Source of the DNA: CAINVV01 sp036508555
GTDB lineage: Bacteria > Bacteroidota > Bacteroidia > Bacteroidales > Prolixibacteraceae
Length of the DNA: 23,116 bases
Direction: 5' to 3'
Assembly: GCA_036508555.1 (NCBI GenBank)
Contig: DATCHD010000109.1
Coordinates: forward strand, 1-23,116
The notes beneath the pieces were generated by a model, which had not been told where the DNA came from, did not search any database, and saw only the letters and a program-made list of their open reading frames with translations. How positions within the stretch are numbered: position 1 is the first letter of the stretch; each line of letters begins with the position of its first letter. This document shows, one piece after another, positions 8,082-15,803 of the stretch. Position numbers and translations under genes: made by a program.

Positions 8082-9341
8082 ATGAAAAACATAATAATAC
8101 TCGGCATTTTTGTGATTACATGCATGGGACAAGCTAAATCGCAGGAGAAGTTAAAATCTGTAGGAGTGATGCCGGTTATGTCCTGGGGTGGTATTTCTCA
8201 GTCAGAGGTGTCAGTAAATAGCTACAAAAAGCTGAAAGATGTTGGGGTGAACATAGACATAGCCTTTTTCTCAAATGCCGATGCTATTGCTGCCGCTCTT
8301 GATGCGGCGGGTAAGGCAGGTGTAAAGTTGATGATTTCTTGTCCTGAACTCAGGAGTGATCCTGAGAAAACAGCCCAACGCTTCAAAAACCATCGATCCC
8401 TTGAGGGTTACTATCTTGCAGATGAGCCAGGTAAATCACAATTTCAGGAATTGGCAGATTGGGCAAAGAGGTTGAAAGCAGTTGATGATAAGCACTACAG
8501 CTTTGTAAACCTGTATCCTGATATTAATTCTAATCAGAGCAAATTTGGTACAAAGGACTATAAGGAGTATATAGATACTTTTGATAAAATGTTTCCTGCT
8601 CCCTATATCTCTTTCGATTTTTATCCGGTAGTTGATGGGGCAGTGCATCGCAGGTGGTTCGAGAATATGGAGTTTTTTGCCAATAAGTATAAGACAGAAG
8701 GAAGACCTTTCTGGGCTTTTGCTCTCACTACTTCCTATCTTGCGTATTCGAACGATTCTGGCCAGCCCACTTTAAATGATTTTTATCAGCTTTATAAAAC
8801 CTACAATCCCGAAAAAACTTTTGTACATGATATTCCTACATTGGCAGAGTTGCGGTTACAGATTTATGTGAATCTTGCTTATGGAGCTCAGGGTATTGAA
8901 TACTGGAGCTTCAGAGGCTTTGGTTCTCCTCTCGATGCAGAAGGTAAGCGTACGGTGGTATTCGATAGATTGCAGAAGGTAAGCAATGAAATTCAGAATC
9001 TTTCAGGTGTATTTTTAGGTGCAAAGGTTATATCTTTGGCTCATACTGGTTTAGACATACCTGATAAAACAAAACGATTGTCGGAGCTACCGGCTCCTAT
9101 TAAGCTACTTGAAACAGTAGGTGAAGGAGCAGTTGTTTCAGTACTTGAAAATGGGAAAAATTCATTTCTGGTTATTGTCAACAGAGATTTTAAGAATCCG
9201 ATGAAACTAATCATTTATACCGATGACTCTGTAAAGAAGGTACTTAAAGATGGTACGTTACACCCTGCAAATGAATACGCAAGCGCAACGGAGGTGGAAC
9301 CTGGAGATGTATCAATTTATATGTTTCCAACCACAAAATAA
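8082..9341 (+). CDS. Secreted TIM-barrel protein, putative glycoside hydrolase (paralog B)
   Basis: This 419-residue protein starts at the ATG at 8082. That start gives a clean signal peptide (MKNIIILGIFVITC...AKSQ) and a 7-base gap after paralog A. An earlier start at 8043 would overlap A and spoil the signal. It matches paralog A along its whole length: PVMSWGGIS (31-39), CPELRSDPEKTAQRFKNH, GYYLADEP (109-116) with Glu115, ISFDFYP (176-182), FWAFALTTS (210-218) and GAQGIEYW (268-275) with Glu273. It differs by an insertion of about 25 residues after residue 218 (SYLAYSNDSGQPTLNDFYQL onward), between the sixth and seventh conserved blocks. That may reshape the active-site rim and substrate range. 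Both putative catalytic glutamates are kept, so both copies look functional. Confidence 0.75.
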   Translation: MKNIIILGIFVITCMGQAKSQEKLKSVGVMPVMSWGGISQSEVSVNSYKKLKDVGVNIDIAFFSNADAIAAALDAAGKAGVKLMISCPELRSDPEKTAQRFKNHRSLEGYYLADEPGKSQFQELADWAKRLKAVDDKHYSFVNLYPDINSNQSKFGTKDYKEYIDTFDKMFPAPYISFDFYPVVDGAVHRRWFENMEFFANKYKTEGRPFWAFALTTSYLAYSNDSGQPTLNDFYQLYKTYNPEKTFVHDIPTLAELRLQIYVNLAYGAQGIEYWSFRGFGSPLDAEGKRTVVFDRLQKVSNEIQNLSGVFLGAKVISLAHTGLDIPDKTKRLSELPAPIKLLETVGEGAVVSVLENGKNSFLVIVNRDFKNPMKLIIYTDDSVKKVLKDGTLHPANEYASATEVEPGDVSIYMFPTTK

Positions 9342-9354
9342 ATTTGTAAATGGC

Positions 9355-9408
9355 CGGATGTCCCTAAGATCTGCACCAATCAGAAAGGGGAACATCCGTA
9401 TCGTTTTT
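9355..9408 (+). terminator. Possible terminator after the tandem paralogs
   Basis: CGGATGTCCCT (9355-9365) can pair with AGGGGAACATCCG (9386-9398), leaving two bulged bases and a loop of 20. It is followed after five bases by TTTTT (9404-9408). The large loop makes this a moderate candidate. It sits just after the paralog B stop, where a terminator is expected. Confidence 0.4.
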
Positions 9409-9551
9409 CTATCACCACACACAAAGGTATATTCAAAAAATATTCCCTGCTATTTCTTCAAATAATTAAACGACAATCGAGTTTGTAGTTCAAAATTTTT
9501 TCTTAAATATGCTTAATCAATTAATTAAATCTTTTAAATTTTATCAGCAAA

Positions 9552-10057
9552 ATGAAGAGAACAATAATCTACTTAATAGTCAGCTTCCTGACAATTCTGG
9601 ACGCTTCTTCACAATCTGCATTTAACGGACTTGAGATGAATATGGGTAATCTATACCGGATGTCAGACGCAAAAACGCGGTCAATCAGTCCTGAGAATTT
9701 TACCGGAACCAAAGGTAAAGGTGGAATGGCCAGGATGGAAAGTGAATCCTTTTGTTCAGATAAAGTCTGGCCAAACTTTTACCATGGCCGAGATTGAAGG
9801 CCATGGAGCCATTCAGCACATCTGGATGACCCCAACCGGAAACTGGCGCTTTTCGATCCGATGCCGCTTATTTTCATACTCAGTACCGGAGAACAAACCC
9901 GAATGTGACTTCCGATTATACCATTGTTGACAACATCAAAGGCAAAGGACAGTATGTGGGCGCTTATCTGGCCTGGGGTGTAAACAACAACGGCTGGTGG
10001 GGCGAAGGTGAAATTAAATTTTTCATCGATGGCGACAGCAAGTTCCCAACAATTTGA
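9552..10057 (+). pseudogene. Broken GH172 (DUF2961) gene
   Basis: Three reading frames each carry a piece of a DUF2961/GH172 protein, a family whose characterised members act on fructose- or arabinose-type sugars. Frame one, from 9552, has a signal peptide, then FNGLEMNMGNLYRMSD and GTKGKGGMA. Frame two, from about 9735, has WKVNPFVQIKSGQTFTMAEI, EGHGAIQHIWMTPTGNWRFS. Frame three, from 9860, has DAAYFHTQYRR, IKGKGQYVGAYLAWGVNNNG and WWGEGEIKFFIDGD, then ends at KFPTI. Between frames two and three some 70-80 family residues appear deleted, and the C-terminal part that normally follows KFPTI is gone. There is therefore a frameshift near 9735, an internal deletion near 9858 and a 3' truncation. 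It cannot give a working enzyme. It lies 61 bases before fucI. Confidence 0.85.
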
Positions 10058-10118
10058 AGTAAATTAATATCTTTAAAGTATTTATCAGAAAAACACTGTA
10101 TTAACAAAACATATTTAA

Positions 10119-11900
10119 ATGACAAACAGATTGATAGGGCGCCTCCCCAAGGTAGGGATTCGTCCGGTTATTGACGGAAGAGAACGTGGCGTGCGCCAAT
10201 CGCTCGAAGTACAAACCATGAACATGGCTTTGGCAGCTGCAAAGTTTATTGAGGAAAACCTCCGTTTCCCGAGTGGCGAAAAAGTGGAATGTATAATTGC
10301 GGATACGACCATTGGCGGTGTTGCCGATGCTGCTTTCTGTGCCGATAAATTCGAAAAAGGCGGTGTGGGTGTTTCGTTAACCGTATCACCTTGCTGGTGT
10401 TATGGAACAGAAGTGATGGATACCAATCCTCTGTTACCCAAGGCGGTGTGGGGATTTAACGGTACAGAGCGCCCTGGAGCTGTTTACCTCGCTGCTGCCC
10501 TGGCCGGCTATAACCAGAAAGGGATTCCTGCATTCGGTATTTATGGTCACGATGTCCAGGATTCAGGCGATACCAGCATACCCGAAGATGTTCAGGAAAA
10601 AATTCTGCGATTCGTAAAAGGTGGACTGGCTGTGGCACAAATGAAAGGAAAATCTTATCTCTCAATTGGAAGCACCTCAATGGGTATAGCCGGTTCGGTG
10701 GTTAATCCTGATTTTTTTCAGGATTACCTTGGAATGCGCAATGAATCGGTTGATATGACCGAAATTCTTCGCCGTATCGAAGAGAAAATCTATGATCAGG
10801 AAGAATACAAAAAGGCAATGGCGTGGACCAAAGCAAACTGCCCTGAAGGTGATGATCTGAATGATGCTAAAGAACAATCAACGCGCGAACGTAAAGATTG
10901 GGAATGGGAATTTGTCGTTAAGATGACCCTTATTTGCCGCGATTTAATGATAGGCAATCCTGTCCTGAAGAAACTTGGTTTCGGCGAAGAAGCCAGGGGC
11001 CGCAACGCTTTACTGGCCGGTTTCCAGGGACAGCGCCATTGGAGTGACCATTTTCCGAATGCAGACTTCACTGAAGCTCTGCTCAATTCGTCATTCGACT
11101 GGAACGGAACCCGCCAGGCTTTTGTATTTGCAACCGAAAACGATAGTTTAAATGGTGCTTCAATGTTATTCGGTCATTTGTTGACCAATACTGCACAAAT
11201 TTTCTCTGATGTTCGTACTTACTGGAGTCCTGATGCCGTGAAACGTGTAACAGGTAAAGCATTAACCGGAATAGCGGAAAACGGTATCATTCACCTGATT
11301 AATTCGGGTTCTACCACGCTGGATGCCACTGCTATGCAGCGTGATAAAAACGGAATGCCTGCCATGAAACCATTTTGGGAAGTTACCGGAGAGGAAGTTG
11401 CCAAGTGTTTGAAAACCACTAATTGGTGCCCTGCCAGTAAAGGATATTTCCGTGGCGGAGGTTATTCTTCTCATTTTAAAACACATGGTACCATGCCGGT
11501 AACCATGTCGCGCTTAAATCTGGTAAAAGGATTGGGGCCAGTATTGCAGATTGCCGAAGGCTGGACCGTTGAATTGCCTGAAGAAATCCACACAGTTCTG
11601 GATAAACGTACTGACCCTACATGGCCAACTACCTGGTTTGTACCGCGTTTAAATAACAGCGATTCATTTAAAGATGTATACAGCGTAATGGCCAATTGGG
11701 GCGCCAATCACGGGGCAATTTCGTACGGACACATTGGTGCCGACCTGATTACGCTGGCTTCGATGTTGCGCATTCCGGTTTGTATGCACAATGTTGCTCC
11801 TGAAAAAATATTCAGGCCAAATGCCTGGGCATCAATGGGAAGCGAAAAAGAAGCTGCCGATTACAAGGCCTGCGAGATATATGGACCATTATATTCGTAA
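10119..11900 (+). CDS. fucI: L-fucose isomerase
   Basis: FucI converts L-fucose to L-fuculose, and often D-arabinose to D-ribulose, in the cytoplasm with Mn2+. The 593-residue product aligns with E. coli FucI (591 residues) from KVGIRPVIDGR to YGPLYS. Glu340 (ATENDS), Asp364 (SDVRTYWS) and His531 (NWGANHG) have the same spacing as E. coli Glu337, Asp361 and His528, the metal ligands. Other shared segments are VSPCWCYG, GFNGTERPGAVYLAAALA, KGKSYLSIG, GFQGQRHW and FRGGGYSS. The start at 10119 gives MTNRLIGRLPKVGIRP, consistent with the family. It follows the dead GH172 gene and is 18 bases from the downstream lipoprotein gene, so those two probably form an operon. Kinase and aldolase partners are not in the window. 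Confidence 0.97.
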   Translation: MTNRLIGRLPKVGIRPVIDGRERGVRQSLEVQTMNMALAAAKFIEENLRFPSGEKVECIIADTTIGGVADAAFCADKFEKGGVGVSLTVSPCWCYGTEVMDTNPLLPKAVWGFNGTERPGAVYLAAALAGYNQKGIPAFGIYGHDVQDSGDTSIPEDVQEKILRFVKGGLAVAQMKGKSYLSIGSTSMGIAGSVVNPDFFQDYLGMRNESVDMTEILRRIEEKIYDQEEYKKAMAWTKANCPEGDDLNDAKEQSTRERKDWEWEFVVKMTLICRDLMIGNPVLKKLGFGEEARGRNALLAGFQGQRHWSDHFPNADFTEALLNSSFDWNGTRQAFVFATENDSLNGASMLFGHLLTNTAQIFSDVRTYWSPDAVKRVTGKALTGIAENGIIHLINSGSTTLDATAMQRDKNGMPAMKPFWEVTGEEVAKCLKTTNWCPASKGYFRGGGYSSHFKTHGTMPVTMSRLNLVKGLGPVLQIAEGWTVELPEEIHTVLDKRTDPTWPTTWFVPRLNNSDSFKDVYSVMANWGANHGAISYGHIGADLITLASMLRIPVCMHNVAPEKIFRPNAWASMGSEKEAADYKACEIYGPLYS

Positions 11901-11918
11901 TTTTAATTCCAAAAACAA

Positions 11919-13190
11919 ATGAAAAATATTTTTTTTAATAATTGTTGCCGGGGTATATACATAGTACCGATTGTTTTACTGGTTGCCTGCACCTCTCCGA
12001 CCCCCAAAAAATCAAATACGGTGAACCAGAAAACTAATTTCCTAAAGGGATCATACGGTTATGATATAGCATTTTTTGAAAGTAAAAAGATTCAAACTAT
12101 TGAATTAAAAGACGATCAGTCGAAAGCCAGTCTTCTGCTTTTGCCAGGTTACCAGGGGCGTGTAATGACAAGCTCTGCCAAGGGAAATGAAGGCACAAGC
12201 TTTGGCTGGATCAACTACAAACTGATTGAATCGGGTGAAGTAAGTAACAAGTTTAATCCATACGGAGGTGAAGAGCGCTTGTGGATAGGCCCCGAGGGAG
12301 GACCATTTTCAATCTACTTTCCAAAAGGTAAAGAACAGATTTATGCCAATTGGATGGTCCCCAAAGAAATTGATACAAAACCCTTTGACGTGGTTGCCCA
12401 AACTCCAGGTAGTGTGAGTTTCAGGAAAGAGTTTGCATTACCCAACGCATCAGGTACAAACATGGAAATTGGCTTAGAGCGTTCTGTAAAACTGCTTACT
12501 TGCGCAGAAGCCGAAAAGGCGTTGCAACTTTCGTTAGATACATCACTGAATTATGTTGCCTACGAATCGGAAAACATACTGACCAATAAAGGCAAATCAG
12601 CATGGACTGAAAAAACCGGGTTCTTGTCAATTTGGCTGTTGGCGATGTTTAATCCCTCTGAAGAAGGAGTCGTTTTTATTCCGTTCAAAGAAGGAAGTGA
12701 AGCAGAATTGGGAAAAATCGTAACTGACGATTATTTCGGGAAAGTGCCTTCTGATCGGTTGGTGATAAAGAATGGAGTAGTGTTTTTCAAAACAGACGGA
12801 AAATCCAGGAGTAAAATAGGCATCTCTCCAAAACGAGCTTTACCATATTGTGGTAGTTATGATCCTATTAAAAGAATACTTACATTACTTTGGTATTCAA
12901 AACCGGAAATGCCGGCAAAATATGTAAACTCGAAATGGGGCAATAAGGACAATCTGCTGAGCGGGGATGTCGTTAATTCTTATAATGATGGCCCCGTGGA
13001 AGATGGATCGGTTATGGGGCCGTTTTATGAAATTGAAAGTTCCTCACCGGCAGCAATACTTGCACCCGGTGAAAAGATTACCCACAAACAACGGATTTTT
13101 CATATCTCCGGTGATGAAACTAAGTTAAGTTTAATTACTGAAAAGTTGTTCAACTTGCCAATTTCAGCGATTAAACAAGCCTTCAAATAA
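11919..13190 (+). CDS. DUF6786-like lipoprotein of unknown function
   Basis: This 423-residue protein has a lipoprotein signal: hydrophobic 13-22, lipobox LLVAC with Cys24, then a Ser/Pro/Lys-rich linker. The body is beta-rich, with LLLLPGYQGRVMTSSA, FGWINYKLIESG, YGGEERLWIGPEGGPFSIYF (residues 112-131) and a final block APGEKITHKQRIFHISGDE. The GGEERLW...EGG region recalls galactose-mutarotase-like folds, and the sequence resembles the DUF6786 group found beside carbohydrate genes in Bacteroidota; that identification is from memory. It starts 18 bases after fucI, so co-expression is likely. A periplasmic sugar-binding or epimerising role is possible but unproven. Confidence 0.8.
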   Translation: MKNIFFNNCCRGIYIVPIVLLVACTSPTPKKSNTVNQKTNFLKGSYGYDIAFFESKKIQTIELKDDQSKASLLLLPGYQGRVMTSSAKGNEGTSFGWINYKLIESGEVSNKFNPYGGEERLWIGPEGGPFSIYFPKGKEQIYANWMVPKEIDTKPFDVVAQTPGSVSFRKEFALPNASGTNMEIGLERSVKLLTCAEAEKALQLSLDTSLNYVAYESENILTNKGKSAWTEKTGFLSIWLLAMFNPSEEGVVFIPFKEGSEAELGKIVTDDYFGKVPSDRLVIKNGVVFFKTDGKSRSKIGISPKRALPYCGSYDPIKRILTLLWYSKPEMPAKYVNSKWGNKDNLLSGDVVNSYNDGPVEDGSVMGPFYEIESSSPAAILAPGEKITHKQRIFHISGDETKLSLITEKLFNLPISAIKQAFK

Positions 13191-13260
13191 AGAATTAATA
13201 CTAACGCCAGATATAGAGTTGTGTTTTTTGAGTAGAAACAGTCGATCAACTAAACATTCA

Positions 13261-13666
13261 ATGAGAACTTTATCCTCTAAAATTGGATTAATAATCTTTT
13301 TTATCGGCCAGTCATTTATTTGTTCTGCCGAAGGATATAAAGAACAGATTTTAAAACTTGCCAGGATCGATTTATTGCCCCAGTTTCAGTATTGTCCGCA
13401 ATCCTTTTAACGAATACGAATGTGGTCACTGGTATGCACGAGCCATGTCAAGTTATGGGTTATTACAAGGATTAACAGGTGTCCGTTATGACGCGGTCGA
13501 CCGCACTTTGTATATTGATTCCAAGATCGGTGATTTTAGAAGTTTCATTTCGACTGAAACAGGATTTGGGAATGTGGGCTTAAAAAACGGAAAATCTTTT
13601 GTAAACATTGTCTATGGCAATCTTGATATTAAAAGAGTAATAGTTTCTGGGGTTGAAGAAAAATAG
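13261..13666 (+). pseudogene. GH116-like (DUF608) remnant: signal peptide plus last ~100 residues
   Basis: A short ORF from 13261 begins with a plausible signal peptide (MRTLSSKIGLIIFFIGQSFI then CSAEG) and stops at 13410. In another frame, from about 13385, the sequence reads RNPFNEYECGHWYARAMSSY then GLLQGLTGVRYDAVDRTLYI and GDFRSFISTETGFGNVG. This is the characteristic end of GH116/DUF608 glucosylceramidase-type glycosidases, which normally have several hundred residues before it. The central catalytic part is therefore deleted and the halves are out of frame. That the signal peptide belongs to the same ancestral gene is an inference. The fragment cannot be active. Confidence 0.75.
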
Positions 13667-13701
13667 TTATCTTAGTTGGTAAATCCGAAACATACTCAAA
13701 T

Positions 13702-14985
13702 ATGTCAATTCGTAAAAAAATTTATGCATGGCTGATTCTTTCCGTTTTAGTCATTGTTTTTGTCCTGACTCAATGGAATAATTGGTTTTTTAATCCGCCG
13801 GAACCACACTACTTCCCGTCCCATTCCCCTGCACAAATTTTGCTAACCTGGTCGGGCAATGCAGCCTCAACGCGCGATGTAACCTGGCAGGGAGATACAT
13901 TTACCAGGAAAGGCCATCTTGAATTAATCGAAAAAGCTAATCCCGCCGATACGACCCGATATGCTTCCATACCAAAGATCATAAAGACCTCCGGGGGTGC
14001 CGCTTCCTATCTTAAAATTACCATGAAGAATCTGAAATCAGGCATTACCTACCGATACAGGGTCGCCAACGATAATCAGTACTCAGATTGGTTTGACTTC
14101 AATATGGGTAATCGTTCAGACAGTACCTATTCCTTCTGCTTTTTCGGAGATGTGCAGGATTCCATTAACGGCAAGACCGGCGAGATTTTTCATCGGGCTG
14201 CAGAAAGTCTGAAGAACCCGGCTTTCATGGTATTTATCGGAGACATCGTAGAGCGCCCGCATGATGCCTATTGGGCCGAATGGTTCAGGGCCGGGGGAAA
14301 ACTACTTCAAACCATTCCGGTGATCGCTGCTCCTGGGAATCACGAATTTTACAAAGGAGTATTCCCGAGGCTCGACGAGAGATGGGACGCCCATTTTTCA
14401 ATTCCGCAAAATGGTCCGGCGAATTTTCTGAGAAGCGTCTGCTACCGGGACTATCAGAATACCAGGTTCATAAGTCTGGACAGTAATGGGATAGAGGGAA
14501 TTCCTTCTGCACTGGAGCAACGAAATTGGCTGAAGACAATTTTGGAAAATACACACCAAAGGTGGATCGTTGTGCTGATGCATCACTCACTCTATTCGAC
14601 CACCAGCGGGCACAATTATTTTTACCTGCGCAGTTTGTTTAAACCGTTATTCGACCGGTACCATGTCGATTTGGTACTGTCCGGTCATGACCACGTTTAC
14701 GGAAGAGCGGCACACATCCCAAGTGAGGTATCCGGAGATAAGCAGGGACCGGTTTACGTGGTTTCTCATACGAGTCCCAAATTTTATGACATCAGTTTTT
14801 CAAAAGTCATGGATAAGATGGCCGCTAACACAGCCATGTACCAGTTGTTCACCGTATCCGCAGACTCCATCAACTTCAAGGCCTTTACTTACGACGGCGT
14901 GTATTTTGATGGGTTGTCGATCATCAAAGATGCAGCTGGTAATCGGGTTGTAAAAGAAATGCAGGAGTGGAAGAAAAACAGGTAG
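13702..14985 (+). CDS. Membrane-anchored purple-acid-phosphatase-like metallophosphoesterase
   Basis: This 427-residue protein has one N-terminal membrane segment (about residues 8-24) and no clear cleavage site. It is followed by a fibronectin-III-like region (about 40-135: QILLTWSGNAAS ... ITYRYRV) and a calcineurin-like domain with FFGDVQD (147-153), FIGDIVE (178-184), PGNHEF (211-216), VLMHHSLYS and LSGHDHVYGR. The Fn3-plus-phosphatase order is that of purple acid phosphatase-like proteins. It would face the periplasm and release phosphate from esters. It is unrelated in architecture to the phosphoesterase at 5858. It begins 35 bases after the GH116 remnant and ends at a strong hairpin terminator, so it is last in its transcription unit. 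Confidence 0.88.
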   Translation: MSIRKKIYAWLILSVLVIVFVLTQWNNWFFNPPEPHYFPSHSPAQILLTWSGNAASTRDVTWQGDTFTRKGHLELIEKANPADTTRYASIPKIIKTSGGAASYLKITMKNLKSGITYRYRVANDNQYSDWFDFNMGNRSDSTYSFCFFGDVQDSINGKTGEIFHRAAESLKNPAFMVFIGDIVERPHDAYWAEWFRAGGKLLQTIPVIAAPGNHEFYKGVFPRLDERWDAHFSIPQNGPANFLRSVCYRDYQNTRFISLDSNGIEGIPSALEQRNWLKTILENTHQRWIVVLMHHSLYSTTSGHNYFYLRSLFKPLFDRYHVDLVLSGHDHVYGRAAHIPSEVSGDKQGPVYVVSHTSPKFYDISFSKVMDKMAANTAMYQLFTVSADSINFKAFTYDGVYFDGLSIIKDAAGNRVVKEMQEWKKNR

Positions 14986-15025
14986 AAAAAAAACCCCCCG
15001 GACAATGGGCATCGTCCGAAGGGTT
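14986..15025 (-). terminator. Rho-independent terminator between convergent genes
   Basis: The stem pairs CGGACAATG (14999-15007) with CATCGTCCG (15010-15018), with one mismatch, and is extended by AACCC (14992-14996) with GGGTT (15021-15025). On the minus strand the stem is followed by eight T (the A run 14986-14993 on the plus strand), a classic terminator for the small gene at 15139-15357. In the plus direction the stem follows the phosphatase stop at once but lacks a good T run, so it may also work there, less strongly. Confidence 0.8.
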
Positions 15026-15138
15026 ATTAACCAAACCTTACCTTAACATTCGTTTTGACTGAGAAAACGAAACAAGGTTTAATGTGAACTCAACAATTAA
15101 TTAGGAATATTATCCGTCAGTTGAAGAATAACCTTTCA

Positions 15139-15357
15139 TCAAATACAAGACACCTGATAAACGGTTGCCGATTCTGCAGGATAATACTTATTATCAACCT
15201 TTACTGCCTTCCCTTCTTCCTGTAATTTTCTGGTTATATACCCCAAAATCAACCGGCTTTGCTTGAGAGACTCTTCCATCTCAGACAATTTAATTCCGTT
15301 GGGTTTAGAGTTAATTAAATTTTGAACTAACTGTTTCATGTTATTGCTTTTTTCCAT
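15139..15357 (-). CDS. Small winged-helix-like protein
   Basis: This 72-residue cytoplasmic protein has helix-turn-helix-like order: a first helix (MKQLVQNLINSKPNGIKLSE), a second helix (MEESLKQSRLILGYITRKLQ) and a short hairpin wing (EGKAVKVDNKYYPAES). The pattern of KLSEMEESL...LGYITRKLQEEGKAVKVDNKYY resembles winged-helix domains that recognise DNA. It starts at ATG 15357, with a second possible ATG six codons on. Its transcript would stop at the minus-strand terminator at 14986-15025. No partner gene is adjacent on the same strand; the small plus-strand ORF at 15619 is divergent from it. The function is unknown. A regulator is the most likely guess. Confidence 0.65.
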   Translation of the reverse strand: MEKSNNMKQLVQNLINSKPNGIKLSEMEESLKQSRLILGYITRKLQEEGKAVKVDNKYYPAESATVYQVSCI

Positions 15358-15618
15358 GGATCAGCCCGGTAAAATATATTTGCCGTTAATTAATATGCAT
15401 TGATTCCGAATCTTAATCCAATAATAGACGAAAAGGTTACCCCCGATAAGGGTTAAATAATGTTAAATAAACATGCTTTTCCAGTTATGGATATGGTGTA
15501 GTCAAATCACCTACAATAGAATCAGACAGTCTGAAGATCATAACACCCTTTCCCTGATAGTCGGCATTGAGATGATTAAATATTTTCGTGTGTACCAAAA
15601 ATTATCCTGTTCAAGGTC

Positions 15619-15798
15619 ATGACTGCTATTTCAAGAAACTTTATCATTCTGGTTATGACTCCTTCAAGAGAGTATGAAGCTTGGGAAGACCTCAAAAAAT
15701 GCTGCCTCGCTCATGGATGGTCCTATAACACCATCGCAAAGAAATCATTGCCCGTCCAGACGAACGATGGATGCGTCATCCATCGGGTATTCAATTAA
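15619..15798 (+). CDS. Possible small protein of 59 residues
   Basis: An ORF of 59 codons reads MTAISRNFIILVMTPSREYE then AWEDLKKCCLAHGWSYNTIA and ends at TAA 15796-15798, five bases before the convergent phosphoesterase gene ends. AAGG stands three bases before the ATG, unusually close. The composition (a beta strand FIILVMTP, a helix EYEAWEDLKKCCLAHG, then SYNTIAKKSLPV) is protein-like and resembles small uncharacterised Bacteroidota proteins, from memory only. The 261 bases between it and the winged-helix gene hold no other feature apart from AT-rich sequence with GTTAAATAA occurring twice (15451-15473 region). Confidence 0.5.
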   Translation: MTAISRNFIILVMTPSREYEAWEDLKKCCLAHGWSYNTIAKKSLPVQTNDGCVIHRVFN

Positions 15799-15803
15799 TT
15801 CGG

